NCBI RefSeq assembly: GCF_001984055.1
Contig: NZ_LYVO01000013.1
Location: forward strand, 1 to 64,000
Direction: 5' to 3'
DNA from: Variovorax sp. KK3
Lineage (GTDB): Bacteria; Pseudomonadota; Gammaproteobacteria; Burkholderiales; Burkholderiaceae_C
Length of the DNA stretch: 64,000 nt
This document shows positions 1-8,364 of the stretch, in pieces (the stretch's first letter is position 1; every line of letters begins with the position of its first letter). The notes under the pieces are model-generated. The model ran no database searches and was not told where the DNA came from. It was given only the letters and a program-made list of their open reading frames with translations. Made by a program: the position numbers and the translations under genes.

Positions 1-2
1 TG

Positions 3-194
3 CAGGCACTGGCCCGCGACAACGGCGCACCCACCGCGCTGAAGGACATCGGCATGAAGGAAGCCGAGCTGGACCGCGCTGCCGAGATCGCGGTGGCCAA
101 CCCTTACTGGAACCCGCGGCCCTTCGGCCCAGCCGAGCGCGATGCGATACGCGCGATGCTGCAGCGGGCGTTCGAGGGCGCACCGCCTCGTTGA
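3..194 (+). CDS. Maleylacetate reductase / iron-type alcohol dehydrogenase, C-terminal fragment
   Basis: Only the last 63 codons lie in the window; the gene begins upstream. The tail reads as a helical C-terminus with ALKDIGMKEAELDRAA, then VANPYWNPRP, a pattern I associate with maleylacetate reductases (group III iron alcohol dehydrogenase fold), which reduce maleylacetate to 3-oxoadipate in chloroaromatic and resorcinol degradation. The catalytic and metal-binding part is outside the window, so the assignment rests on the tail alone. It converges on the LysR gene with a 13-base gap, and that LysR protein may belong to the same aromatic-degradation locus (inference). Confidence 0.6.
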   Translation, partial: QALARDNGAPTALKDIGMKEAELDRAAEIAVANPYWNPRPFGPAERDAIRAMLQRAFEGAPPR

Positions 195-207
195 GCCGTC
201 CGCTCGC

Positions 208-1122
208 TCAGCGCGTCCACTTGCGCTCGTAGTCCATGCGCTCGAAGTGCGCGACCAGAAAATCGATGAAGGTGCGTACCTTCGCCGACATGTGGCGACG
301 GCTTTGGAAGGCGATGTTGATGCGCAGCCGCGGCAGGTCCCAGTCGTCGAGCACGGGCACCAGGCGGCCGGCCACGATGTCTTCGTGAAGGATGTACTTG
401 GGCTGCACCAGGATGCCCAGCCCGTCGAGCGCGGCCGCCCGCAGCACCTGCCCGTCGTTGGATTCAAGCAGGCCCTTGACCTTGAGCGTGCGCTCCTCGT
501 CGCCGCGGCGGAAGCTCAGCGCGTCGGGGTTGTTGGCATAGGTGTAGATCAGCAGGTCGTGCGCAGCCAGCTCGTCCACCGTGCGCGGCGTGCCGCGCCG
601 GTCCAGATAGCCGGGCGAGGCCGCCAGGATTCGGCGGGTTTCGGCCAGGCTGCGGATGGTGATGCCGGAGTCGCTTTCGTACTCGCGCGTGCGGATCGCC
701 ACATCGATGTTGTTGTCGATCAGGTCGAGATAGCGGTTGGAGGTTTCCACGTGCACGGTGACCTGCGGATAGCGCGCGGTGTAGTCGCGCAGCAGGGGCG
801 CGATGTGCTGCACCGCGAAGGACAGCGAGGCACTCACGCGCAGCGTGCCGATCGGCTGCGCGGCCGTTGCATGCACTGCGGCATCGGCTTCGCGAAGCTC
901 CGCCAGGATGGTCTTGCAGCGGACGTGGTACTGCTCGCCCATCTCGGTGAGTGCCAGGTGCCGCGTGTTGCGCTGCACCAGCTGCGCTGCCAGCCGCGCC
1001 TCCAGCGAGGCGAGGTGCCGGCTGGCTGCAGCATTGGAGAGGCCCACCGCCTCGGCGGCTCGCGACAAGCTGCCGAGCTCCGCGATCTGCACGAACAATT
1101 CGATTTCGGTCCAGCGATCCAT
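208..1122 (-). CDS. LysR-family transcriptional regulator
   Basis: A 304-residue protein of normal LysR length. The N-terminal winged helix-turn-helix is clear ([35 protein letters not shown], interrupted here: helix at about residues 18-37), followed by a linker helix and a periplasmic-binding-like effector domain from about residue 90. A longer reading frame exists upstream, but [10 protein letters not shown] is the usual LysR N-terminus, so the start at 1122 is preferred. It lies tail-to-tail with the maleylacetate reductase fragment and head-to-head with the phosphodiesterase gene, with 113 bases between the divergent starts. The effector is unknown. Confidence 0.85.
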   Translation of the reverse strand: MDRWTEIELFVQIAELGSLSRAAEAVGLSNAAASRHLASLEARLAAQLVQRNTRHLALTEMGEQYHVRCKTILAELREADAAVHATAAQPIGTLRVSASLSFAVQHIAPLLRDYTARYPQVTVHVETSNRYLDLIDNNIDVAIRTREYESDSGITIRSLAETRRILAASPGYLDRRGTPRTVDELAAHDLLIYTYANNPDALSFRRGDEERTLKVKGLLESNDGQVLRAAALDGLGILVQPKYILHEDIVAGRLVPVLDDWDLPRLRINIAFQSRRHMSAKVRTFIDFLVAHFERMDYERKWTR

Positions 1123-1235
1123 GCGGCTCCGTTCGGGTGTGGCTCCGCATCTTAGGGGCGGCTGAAACACTTGTTCACTCCGCTGTCATGCGGGCCGCTT
1201 ACTGTCGCACCCCACCAACCACCGAGGAGACCTTC

Positions 1236-2483
1236 ATGCGTTCGACCCGAAAGCTCTGCACCGCCCTGCTCGCCGCCGGCCTGCTGATGGCCGCCGCCGC
1301 ACCCGCGGCGGCGCACGATGACCGCGGCGATCGCCGCCGGGCCGACAACGCCCCGCTCGTCATCGGCCACCGCGGCGGCGCCAACGGCTACCTACCCGAG
1401 CACACGCTGGAAGCTTATGCCATGGGCGCCATGCTCGGCGCCGACTACATCGAGCCGGACCTGGTGGCTACGAAAGACGGCCACCTGATCGCGCGCCACG
1501 AGCCCAACCTGATCGACACGACCAACGTCAAGAGCATCGAGAAATTCGCCAGTCGGCGTCGCACGGTGATGCTCGACGGCGTGCCCACCGACGGCTTTTT
1601 CGCGAGCGACTTCACGCTGGCCGAGATCAAGCAGCTGCGCGCCGTGCAGTCCTTCCCCGAGCGCGACCAGTCCTTCAACGGCAAGTTCCAGATCCCGACG
1701 CTGCAGGAGGTGATCGAGCTGGCCAAGCGCAAGTCACGCGAGGAAGGTCGCCGCATCGGCATCTATCCCGAAACCAAGCATCCGACGTATCACCAGCAGA
1801 TCGGCCTGCCGCTGGAGGACCGGCTGCTGAACGTGCTCAGCGCGGCAGGCTGGAACCACCGCAATGCGCCGGTGTTCATCCAGTCGTTCGAGACGGCGAA
1901 CCTGCGCTACCTTCGCACCCGCACCAGCGTGCGCCTGATCCAGTTGGTGGACGCCAACGACGTGAAGCCCGACGGCACGCTCGACTTCACCAAGCCTTAC
2001 GACAAGCCCTACGACTGGGTTGTGTCGGGACGCGAGGGCCTGTTCGCCGACCTGCTCACGCCGCGCGGGCTGCAAGAGGTCAAGGGCTATGCCGACGGCA
2101 TCGGGCCATGGAAGCCCTACCTGATCCCGAGCGCCTGCAAGACCATCCAGAACGGCGCCTGCGCGGACGGGAACGGCGACAAGGTGATCGACGAACGCGA
2201 CCGCGTGCTGCTGCCGCCGACCAAGGTGATCGCCAACGCGCACCGGCTCGGTCTACTGGTGCATCCCTACACCTTCCGCAGCGAGCAGAAGCGGCTGACC
2301 GGCACTTTCGAAGGCAACCCGATCAACGAATACCTGGCCTTCTACGAGGCCGGTGTCGACGGGTTGTTCAGCGACTTCGCCGACACCGCCGTGGCGGCGC
2401 GCGCGATGTTCCTGCTCAAGAACGATCCCGACTATGCGAGCTGCCTGGTGAACGCGCGGCGATGCGAACGCAACAACGATTGA
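1236..2483 (+). CDS. Secreted glycerophosphodiester phosphodiesterase
   Basis: A 415-residue GDPD-family enzyme that hydrolyses glycerophosphodiesters to glycerol 3-phosphate and an alcohol. A Sec signal peptide covers about residues 1-26 (Arg/Lys start, Leu/Ala-rich core, AAA before His27), so the enzyme is probably periplasmic or extracellular. Family residues are visible: HRG at 45-47, Glu56 in PEHT, Glu73 and Asp75 in IEPDL, and His88 in RHEP. A much longer open frame runs upstream, but the ATG at 1236 follows a good Shine-Dalgarno (accgaggaga) and gives the signal peptide. Its 3' end overlaps the next small gene by 22 bases, so the two are translationally coupled. Length fits the secreted GlpQ-like group. 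Confidence 0.9.
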   Translation: MRSTRKLCTALLAAGLLMAAAAPAAAHDDRGDRRRADNAPLVIGHRGGANGYLPEHTLEAYAMGAMLGADYIEPDLVATKDGHLIARHEPNLIDTTNVKSIEKFASRRRTVMLDGVPTDGFFASDFTLAEIKQLRAVQSFPERDQSFNGKFQIPTLQEVIELAKRKSREEGRRIGIYPETKHPTYHQQIGLPLEDRLLNVLSAAGWNHRNAPVFIQSFETANLRYLRTRTSVRLIQLVDANDVKPDGTLDFTKPYDKPYDWVVSGREGLFADLLTPRGLQEVKGYADGIGPWKPYLIPSACKTIQNGACADGNGDKVIDERDRVLLPPTKVIANAHRLGLLVHPYTFRSEQKRLTGTFEGNPINEYLAFYEAGVDGLFSDFADTAVAARAMFLLKNDPDYASCLVNARRCERNND

Positions 2484-2815
2484 TCGGCACGGCGGCGGCC
2501 GCGCTGCTGGCGGTGGCGCTGGTCGGCCCGGTGCGTGCCGAAGGCGGGCTGCCGGGGTCTCCGCGGGCGGTGAGCGCGCTGCAGGCGGCCGACGCGGTGC
2601 AGCTGCCGCAGCCGGCCATCGAGGCGGCGGCCGCCACCGCCGGCGGCGCCGCCCTCAGTCCTTTTGCGGATCGCGCCGACGCGATGCGGGCCGCCGCCAC
2701 CGCGAATCTCGACGGGGACAATGCCGCCGGCATGCCCGACCTCTCGCTGACGGCCTGGATCGGCCTGCTCGGCCTTGGTGCGTTCGGCTGGCTCGCGCGC
2801 CTGGCGTTGCGCTGA
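2462..2815 (+). CDS. Small exported protein with C-terminal membrane/sorting-like tail
   Basis: Unrecognised 117-residue protein. Residues 1-26 form a signal peptide (ending VRA-EGG). The middle is Ala/Pro/Gln-rich and low in complexity. Residues 91-117 read MPDLSLTAW, then a Gly/Leu-rich hydrophobic stretch, then a final Arg, an organisation like PEP-CTERM or other C-terminal sorting tails but without the canonical PEP motif and with only one or two basic residues at the end. The gene overlaps the phosphodiesterase stop by 22 bases, so co-expression is likely. It may be a membrane-held partner of the phosphodiesterase or unrelated. It is probably real because the signal and tail share one frame. 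Confidence 0.6.
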   Translation: MRTQQRLIGTAAAALLAVALVGPVRAEGGLPGSPRAVSALQAADAVQLPQPAIEAAAATAGGAALSPFADRADAMRAAATANLDGDNAAGMPDLSLTAWIGLLGLGAFGWLARLALR

Positions 2816-2821
2816 ACCCGC

Positions 2822-3412
2822 CTATTTGCGAAGGACCTGCCGCGGCGCGGCATCCTTCACGCACGCCTTGACCGATGCGCGAACGTCGGCCGGCGTGGCC
2901 GGCGGAAGGCCGAACACCATGCGGTAGACGATCGGCGCGACGACGCGATCCATGAGCGCATCGACCTTCGGCACCTGCTGCCCGCGGGCCTTGCCGCGCT
3001 CGACGATGGCGCCGAGCTGGCCCTTCGCGAACTGCGCGCAGGCGCATGGTTCGCCTGTCGTCTCCAGGTCTCGCGCCGCCACGACATCCCGCACCATCGA
3101 GCGGCCGACCTCCGACGTCATCTCGTCGCGGAACTGGTCGGCCCATGCGAGCAGGTCGCCTTGCACCGTGCCCGTGTCGGGCGGCTCGCTGTCCGGCCTC
3201 AGCCGTTCGACGGCGACGTCGGCCAGAAGCTCCGACAAATCACCCCAGCGGCGGTAGATGGTCGAGGGCGTGACGCCGGCGCGCGTCGCGATCAACGGCA
3301 CGGTGATCGCGCCACGGTCCACTTCGTCGAGCAGCTGCCGGGTTGCCAGATGCACCGCGGCCTGGACGCGGGCGCTGCGTCCACCGGGGCGAGGAACGGG
3401 TTGTGAGCTCAT
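2822..3412 (-). CDS. TetR/AcrR-family repressor, divergent to MFS exporter
   Basis: A 196-residue one-domain regulator. The TetR helix-turn-helix is at about residues 37-58 (ITVPLIATRAGVTPSTIYRRW), and the C-terminal ligand-binding part is helical with no recognisable ligand signature. It is transcribed away from the MFS transporter gene across a 99-base intergenic region holding palindromes, the usual arrangement for a repressor of a drug or solute exporter. The stop is 6 bases from the end of the preceding convergent gene. The ligand cannot be inferred. Confidence 0.85.
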   Translation of the reverse strand: MSSQPVPRPGGRSARVQAAVHLATRQLLDEVDRGAITVPLIATRAGVTPSTIYRRWGDLSELLADVAVERLRPDSEPPDTGTVQGDLLAWADQFRDEMTSEVGRSMVRDVVAARDLETTGEPCACAQFAKGQLGAIVERGKARGQQVPKVDALMDRVVAPIVYRMVFGLPPATPADVRASVKACVKDAAPRQVLRK

Positions 3413-3428
3413 GACACTGCATTCTAAA

Positions 3429-3448
3429 GCAAAGCATTTGCGTTAACG
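3429..3448. promoter_or_regulatory. Candidate TetR operator between divergent TetR and MFS genes
   Basis: The sequence holds GCAAA-gca-TTTGC (3429-3441), immediately followed by the 8-base palindrome CGTTAACG (3441-3448). Both lie centrally in the TetR/MFS intergenic region, where a repressor would block both promoters. Binding by the neighbouring TetR protein is inferred from position only. Confidence 0.45.
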
Positions 3449-3511
3449 ATGGATAAGGCTCACAATCCGCAAACGCAATTTCTTTGCCTTAGCGCAAATC
3501 GAAGGATCACC

Positions 3512-4723
3512 ATGCAATCCGTTCCCACCGTTTCACCACCCCTGACCGCCGGATGGCCGCAGGCGCGTTGGGGCCATGGCCAGGCGCTCTGGCTCAAGGC
3601 CTCGCTCCTGGTGAGCTTTTTGGCCGCATCGACGGCACCCTCGCCGCTGTACGCGCTGTACCGCGACGCCTGGGGCTTCTCCGCGCTGACGTTGACGGTG
3701 GTGTTCTCGAGCTACGCCTTCGCGCTGCTGGGCGCGCTGCTGGTTTTCGGCAGGCTCTCCGACCATCGCGGCCGGCGCGAGGTAATCCTGGGCGCGCTGG
3801 CGCTGGAGTTCGCGGCCACACTGCTCTTCTGGCGTGCGGACTCGGTGGCCTGGCTGCTGTCGGCGCGCATCCTGCAAGGCATCGCCACCGGCATCGCGAC
3901 CGGCGCGCTCAGCGCGGGCCTGCTCGATCTGCATCGCGAGCGCGGGCCGCTGGTCAATGGCGTCGCACCGATGGTCGGCATGGCGGCTGGCGCCTTCGGC
4001 ACCAGCATGCTCGTGCAGTTCGCGCCTGCGCCCACGCAGCTGGTGTTCGACGTGCTGATGGTCGTGTTCGCCTTCCAGATGATCGCGGCGTTGTACCTGC
4101 CCGAGACGGTCGAGCGCCGGCCCGGCTCCTGGGCCTCGCTGCGTCCGCGCATCGCGATTCCGGCGCGGGCCCGACCCATGCTGTGGCAGGTGTTGCCGGT
4201 CAACACGGCACAGTGGGCGCTGGGTGGCTTCTACCTGTCGCTCGGGCCGACGCTGGCGAGGATCGTCACTGGCAACGATGCGCCACTGGTGGGAGGCGTC
4301 TTGATCACGGCCATGGTGCTGAGCAGCGCAGCTGCCATCTTCGCGGTGCGACAGTGGCCGCCGCGCCGGGCGCTCGTGACAGGCGCCACTGCGTTGACGC
4401 TGGGCCTGGGCATCAGCCTCACCGGCATCCTGCTGCAATCCACCGCAGCCTTCTTCATCGGTGCAGCGATCGCCGGCCTGGGCTTCGGCTCGGCCTTCAG
4501 CGGTTCGCTGCGCAGCCTGGTGTCACTGGCCGAACCGCAGGAACGCGGCGCGCTGATGGCCGGCTTCTATGTGCTGAGCTACCTTGCTTTCAGCGTGCCA
4601 CCGATCGTGGCAGGGGTGAGCACCGGGCTCTTCGGGTTGTCTGCCACCGCGTTGGGGCTGGGCGGTGTGCTGACATTGATGGCAGGCGCGGCGCTGGTGG
4701 CGATGCACAGGCGGACGGGCTGA
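3512..4723 (+). CDS. Major facilitator superfamily transporter
   Basis: About 403 residues with roughly 12 hydrophobic segments, the normal MFS layout for an inner-membrane secondary transporter. The loop 2-3 signature is visible as GRLSDHRGRRE. The start at MQSVPTVSPP is chosen because it follows gaaggatc at good spacing; the frame stays open 63 bases upstream without a ribosome site. It is divergent from a TetR gene, suggesting an inducible exporter, but the substrate is unknown. Confidence 0.85.
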   Translation: MQSVPTVSPPLTAGWPQARWGHGQALWLKASLLVSFLAASTAPSPLYALYRDAWGFSALTLTVVFSSYAFALLGALLVFGRLSDHRGRREVILGALALEFAATLLFWRADSVAWLLSARILQGIATGIATGALSAGLLDLHRERGPLVNGVAPMVGMAAGAFGTSMLVQFAPAPTQLVFDVLMVVFAFQMIAALYLPETVERRPGSWASLRPRIAIPARARPMLWQVLPVNTAQWALGGFYLSLGPTLARIVTGNDAPLVGGVLITAMVLSSAAAIFAVRQWPPRRALVTGATALTLGLGISLTGILLQSTAAFFIGAAIAGLGFGSAFSGSLRSLVSLAEPQERGALMAGFYVLSYLAFSVPPIVAGVSTGLFGLSATALGLGGVLTLMAGAALVAMHRRTG

Positions 4724-4815
4724 AGCGTCGAAGGGCCGCGGCATGGCGGCATCGTGCGCAATACAGGAGCACACAGCACGGTACGAGCCCGACGAGCGGC
4801 GGATGGCGAAATAAA

Positions 4816-4849
4816 AAAGGCCCTCGAACATCGCTGCTCGAGGGCCTTT
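4816..4849 (-). terminator. Intrinsic terminator of the tRNA-Pro transcript
   Basis: A 12-base perfect stem (AAAGGCCCTCGA / TCGAGGGCCTTT) with a 10-base loop. On the minus strand it is followed by a run of U, so it ends transcription leaving the tRNA gene. It could also stop reads from the MFS gene on the other strand, where the U-run is shorter. Confidence 0.85.
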
Positions 4850-4877
4850 GACTTTGCCGGATGGTGCCGGCGGTGAT

Positions 4878-4954
4878 TGGTCGGTGTGAAAGGATTCGAA
4901 CCTTCGACCCCTTGCACCCCATGCAAGTGCGCTACCAGGCTGCGCCACACACCG
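4878..4954 (-). tRNA. tRNA-Pro (anticodon GGG)
   Basis: A 77-base cloverleaf with encoded CCA. The acceptor stem pairs CGGTGTG with CACACCG, the T arm has GGTTCGAATCC, and the anticodon arm reads CTTGC-ATGGGGT-GCAAG, placing GGG in the anticodon position. It lies just downstream of the MerR-type gene. Confidence 0.97.
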
Positions 4955-4980
4955 AAGCTCGCGATTATAGCCCGGGGTTT

Positions 4981-5460
4981 TCAGTGATTCGGACCGAGCA
5001 GTTCGCGAATTTCATGGAGCTCGCGCCGCAGGCGCAGCAGTTGAGACACGTCGAGGCCAGGGCCGCCCGCGCTTTCGTCGTCGTGCTCATGCGTCTCCAT
5101 GTCTTCCTGAAGGGCGGCCTCGAACTCTTCGCGGTCGATCTCTACCGCTTCCATGCCTTCGAGCGGCACTTCTCCGGCCTTGCGCCGCTCGCGCTCGAAC
5201 TGAACCATTTCCTGCAGCTTGTTGCGTGCGCCGCTGATGGTGAAGCCTTGGTCGTAAAGCAGATCGCGGATGCGCCGGATCATCAGCACTTCGTGATGCT
5301 GGTAATAGCGCCGATTGCCGCGCCGCTTCATCGGACGCAACTGCGTGAATTCCTGCTCCCAGTAGCGCAGCACGTGCGGCTTGACCCCGCACAGTTCGGC
5401 CACCTCACCGATCGTGAAGTAGCGTTTGACGGGAATGGGCGGCAGGAGTGTTTTCTCCAT
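4981..5460 (-). CDS. MerR-family transcriptional regulator downstream of ihfA
   Basis: A 159-residue protein with an N-terminal MerR winged helix (YFTIGEVAELCGVKPHVLRY at about residues 14-33, then RRGNRRYY) and a helical dimerisation region. There is no Cys-based metal-binding loop at the C-terminus, which is instead acidic, so it is not a typical metal sensor. The start at MEKTLLPPIP is preferred over an upstream in-frame ATG because it fits family length. It follows ihfA by 63 bases on the same strand, a neighbourhood common in Burkholderiales. Its targets are unknown. Confidence 0.85.
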   Translation of the reverse strand: MEKTLLPPIPVKRYFTIGEVAELCGVKPHVLRYWEQEFTQLRPMKRRGNRRYYQHHEVLMIRRIRDLLYDQGFTISGARNKLQEMVQFERERRKAGEVPLEGMEAVEIDREEFEAALQEDMETHEHDDESAGGPGLDVSQLLRLRRELHEIRELLGPNH

Positions 5461-5523
5461 TGAAATCAAGACGGTGCGAGGGAAACCTGAGAGGTTACTC
5501 CACGCTGGGCGGCAACCCAAGAT

Positions 5524-5895
5524 TTATTCGGACCCGAGACTCCACTCGACCTCTTCCGAACCGTCTTCGCCGGCGCTGCCCTGGATCTGCTCCTTGAGCT
5601 TGGCGCTGGCATGGAAGGTCGCGACGCGGCGTTCGCCGATCGGAATGGCCTCGCCGGTACGCGGATTGCGCCCGGGGCGCGGCGCCTTGATACGTATCTG
5701 GAAATTGCCGAAGCCCGATATCTTGACGTCGGTGCCCTCGATCAGGCTACCGGCGACCAAATCGAAGAAGGCCTCGACCATGTCCTTGGATTCGCGCTTG
5801 TTGAGGCCGATCTGTTCGAACAGCAGATCGGCCAGGTGCGCCTTGGTCAGTGCCGGCGTCTCCAGTGCTTCGAGCGTGAAATCCATGATCTTCAT
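5524..5895 (-). CDS. ihfA: Integration host factor subunit alpha
   Basis: A DNA-bending protein that pairs with IhfB and shapes promoters, replication origins and recombination sites. It shows the HU/IHF fold: an N-terminal helical region with LTKAHLADLLFEQIGLNKRE, then GFGNF, and the DNA-intercalating arm RPGRNPRTGE with its conserved proline. At 123 residues it is longer than enterobacterial IhfA because of an acidic C-terminal extension and a short N-terminal one. The start overlaps the pheT stop as ATGA, giving coupling; a second Met three codons in is also possible. The pheT-ihfA order is conserved. Confidence 0.95.
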   Translation of the reverse strand: MKIMDFTLEALETPALTKAHLADLLFEQIGLNKRESKDMVEAFFDLVAGSLIEGTDVKISGFGNFQIRIKAPRPGRNPRTGEAIPIGERRVATFHASAKLKEQIQGSAGEDGSEEVEWSLGSE

Positions 5896-8330
5896 ACCCG
5901 CAGGTGCGCGCCGAGCCGGGCGCTCAATTGTTCGAGGATGGCAGCCACGGCCGCTTCGACCTGTTCGTCGGTGAGCGTGGCGGCATCGCTGTTGAAACGC
6001 AGCCGCACGGCCATGCTCTTCTCGCCGCGCGCCAAGCCACCGGAACCGGCCGGCGCATCACGCCCGGCGGGGGGCCGGTAGATGTCGAACAGCATGGCGT
6101 CGCGCAGCAGCGCCGGGTCGGCCGCGGCGCGGATGGTGCGCATCAGCGCATCGTGCGTGATGGCTTCCGCCACGACCACCGCGATGTCGCGCTCCACGGC
6201 CTGGTGCTTGGGCACGGCCCGCCCCGCCGGCACGGGCCGTGCGGTGACGGCATCGAGTTCGAGTTCGAAGAGCACGGGCGCCTGCGCGAACTCCCACTGC
6301 TGGCGCCAGCGCGGATGAAGCTCACCGATCACACCCACCGGCCGGCCGTCGAGCAGCACGCGCGCGGCGCGTCCGGGATGCAGCGCCGGATGCTCGGTGG
6401 CCTCGAAGGTAGGCACACGCGGCGCCAGCAAGGCCTCGACGTCGCCCTTGATGTCGAAGAAGTCCGCGCGTTGCGGCTTGCCGTCCCAGCGCTCGGCTTC
6501 GGCGTCGCCGAAGGCCAGGCCCGCCACGCGCATCGGCTGGTACACGCCCTTGACAGTGGTGTCGGTGGTGGCAACCGTGTCGTCGCGCAGGAAGACACGT
6601 CCGACTTCGAACACGCGAACGCGCGCGGCGCGGCGGTCGAGATTGAACTTCAGCACCTGGAGCAGCGAGCCGACCAGCGACGACCGCATCACGCTCATCT
6701 GGCTCGCGATCGGGTTGAGGAGCTTGATGGGGTTGGCGTTGCCCGCGAGTTGCTCTTCCCAGTGCGCCTCGACAAAGCTGAAGTTGATCGTTTCCTGGTA
6801 GCCAAGCGCGGCAAGCCGGTGTCGCACTGCGAAATTGCTGCGCTGCGCCTCGGGCCGCACGCGGGCCGTGATCGGCACCAGTGGCGGAAGCGTCGGCAGG
6901 TTGTTGTAGCCGACGAGGCGCGCGACTTCTTCGATGAGGTCTTCCTCGATCAGCAGGTCGAAGCGATGCGGCGGCGGCGTGACGACCAGCGTGCCCTCGC
7001 CTTCCTCGATCGGGAAACCGAGGCGGCGCAGTGCATCGCGGCACTGGGCCTGGGTCAGCGGCATGCCGATGACGCGGGCAGCACGCGCCACGCGCAACAT
7101 GACCGACCGCGCTTCGGGCTGACGCAGCGTCTGGTCGTCCATCGGGCCGGGCTCGCCGCCGCAAATCTCGATGATCAGATGCGTGATGCGGTCGATGATC
7201 TGCACCGTGCGGCTCGGGTCGACACCGCGCTCGAAGCGATGGCCCGCGTCGGTGGAGAAGTTGTAGCGGCGCGCGCGGCCCTGTATCGCCTCCGGCCACC
7301 AGAAGGCAGCCTCGACGTAGATGCTGCGGGTGTCGTCGGACACCGCGGTCGCGTCGCCGCCCATGATGCCGGCGAGCGACTCCACGCCACCGCGTTCATC
7401 AGCGATCACGCCGACCTTTTCGTCGAGCGTGACGGTGTTGCCGTTGAGCAGCTTGAGGTGCTCGCCCGCCTTGCCCCAGCGCACGACGAGGCCGCCGTGG
7501 ATCTTGTCGAGATCGAAGATGTGGCTGGGCTGCCCGTACTCGAACATCACATAGTTCGAGATGTCGACCAGCGGAGAGACGCTGCGCTGCCCGCAGCGCG
7601 CCAGGCGCTCGACCATCCAGGCGGGAGTGGAAGCCTTGGTATCGACGCCGCGCACGATGCGTCCGGAGAAGCGGCCGCACAAGTCCGGGGCCTCGACCTT
7701 GACCGGCAGTTTGTCGTCGACGGCCACGGGCACCGGCGGGATGGGCGGCGTCTTCAGCGGCGCGCCCGTCAACGCGGCCAGCTCGCGAGCGATGCCGTAG
7801 ACCGACAGGCCATGCGCAAGATTCGGCGTGAGCTTGAGGGTCAGCAGGGTGTCGTCGAGCTTCAGCAAGTCGCGCACGTTGGCACCCACGGGCGCATCGG
7901 CGGACAGTTCGAGCAAGCCGCCGTGGTCTTCGCTCAGCTTCAGTTCACGCGCCGAGCACAACATGCCCTGGCTCTCGACGCCGCGCAGTTTGCCGAGCTT
8001 GATCTGGAAGGGCTTGCCGTCTTCACCCGGTGGCAGTTCGGCGCCGACCAACGCCAGCGGCACCTTGATGCCGACACGTGCATTGGGCGCACCGCACACG
8101 ATGTTCAGCAGCGTGCCCTGCCCCGCGTCGACCTGGCAAACGCGCAGGCGGTCGGCGTTGGGATGCTGGGCTGCTTCCTTGATCTCGCCCACCACCACGC
8201 CGCTGAAAGGAGGCGCGGCGGGGCGGCGTTCCTCGACCTCGAGCCCACCCATGGTGAGCGTCTCGGCCAGCGCCTCGCTGTCGATGGGCGGGTTGCAGAA
8301 CTCGCGCAACCAGGACTCGGGGAATTGCAT
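5892..8330 (-). CDS. pheT: Phenylalanine-tRNA ligase beta subunit
   Basis: An 812-residue beta chain of the (alpha-beta)2 enzyme that charges tRNA-Phe. Visible parts are the N-terminal tRNA-binding OB domain (about residues 40-150, with VGEIKEAAQHPNADRLRVCQ at its start), the B3/B4 editing region, the B5 domain and the C-terminal anticodon-recognition domain beginning near residue 715 (KHQAVERDIAVVV). Length is normal. It follows pheS by 34 bases and overlaps ihfA by 4. The ribosome site is weak, so translation may depend on coupling with pheS. Confidence 0.97.
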   Translation of the reverse strand: MQFPESWLREFCNPPIDSEALAETLTMGGLEVEERRPAAPPFSGVVVGEIKEAAQHPNADRLRVCQVDAGQGTLLNIVCGAPNARVGIKVPLALVGAELPPGEDGKPFQIKLGKLRGVESQGMLCSARELKLSEDHGGLLELSADAPVGANVRDLLKLDDTLLTLKLTPNLAHGLSVYGIARELAALTGAPLKTPPIPPVPVAVDDKLPVKVEAPDLCGRFSGRIVRGVDTKASTPAWMVERLARCGQRSVSPLVDISNYVMFEYGQPSHIFDLDKIHGGLVVRWGKAGEHLKLLNGNTVTLDEKVGVIADERGGVESLAGIMGGDATAVSDDTRSIYVEAAFWWPEAIQGRARRYNFSTDAGHRFERGVDPSRTVQIIDRITHLIIEICGGEPGPMDDQTLRQPEARSVMLRVARAARVIGMPLTQAQCRDALRRLGFPIEEGEGTLVVTPPPHRFDLLIEEDLIEEVARLVGYNNLPTLPPLVPITARVRPEAQRSNFAVRHRLAALGYQETINFSFVEAHWEEQLAGNANPIKLLNPIASQMSVMRSSLVGSLLQVLKFNLDRRAARVRVFEVGRVFLRDDTVATTDTTVKGVYQPMRVAGLAFGDAEAERWDGKPQRADFFDIKGDVEALLAPRVPTFEATEHPALHPGRAARVLLDGRPVGVIGELHPRWRQQWEFAQAPVLFELELDAVTARPVPAGRAVPKHQAVERDIAVVVAEAITHDALMRTIRAAADPALLRDAMLFDIYRPPAGRDAPAGSGGLARGEKSMAVRLRFNSDAATLTDEQVEAAVAAILEQLSARLGAHLRV

Positions 8331-8343
8331 CTCGCGTTCTCGC

Positions 8344-8364
8344 TCTGTCTGTCTGTGTGTCTGT
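8344..8364. repeat. Short tandem repeat in the pheS-pheT spacer
   Basis: The plus strand reads tctgtctgtctgtgtgtctg, a (CTGT)n-type repeat of about five units with one interruption. It fills most of the 34-base gap between the pheS stop and the pheT start, about 15-35 bases from the pheT ATG. Confidence 0.7.

Noticed and set aside
951..1235. Upstream extension of the phosphodiesterase frame by 95 codons
   Set aside because: It overlaps the LysR gene, lacks a ribosome site and would bury the signal peptide.
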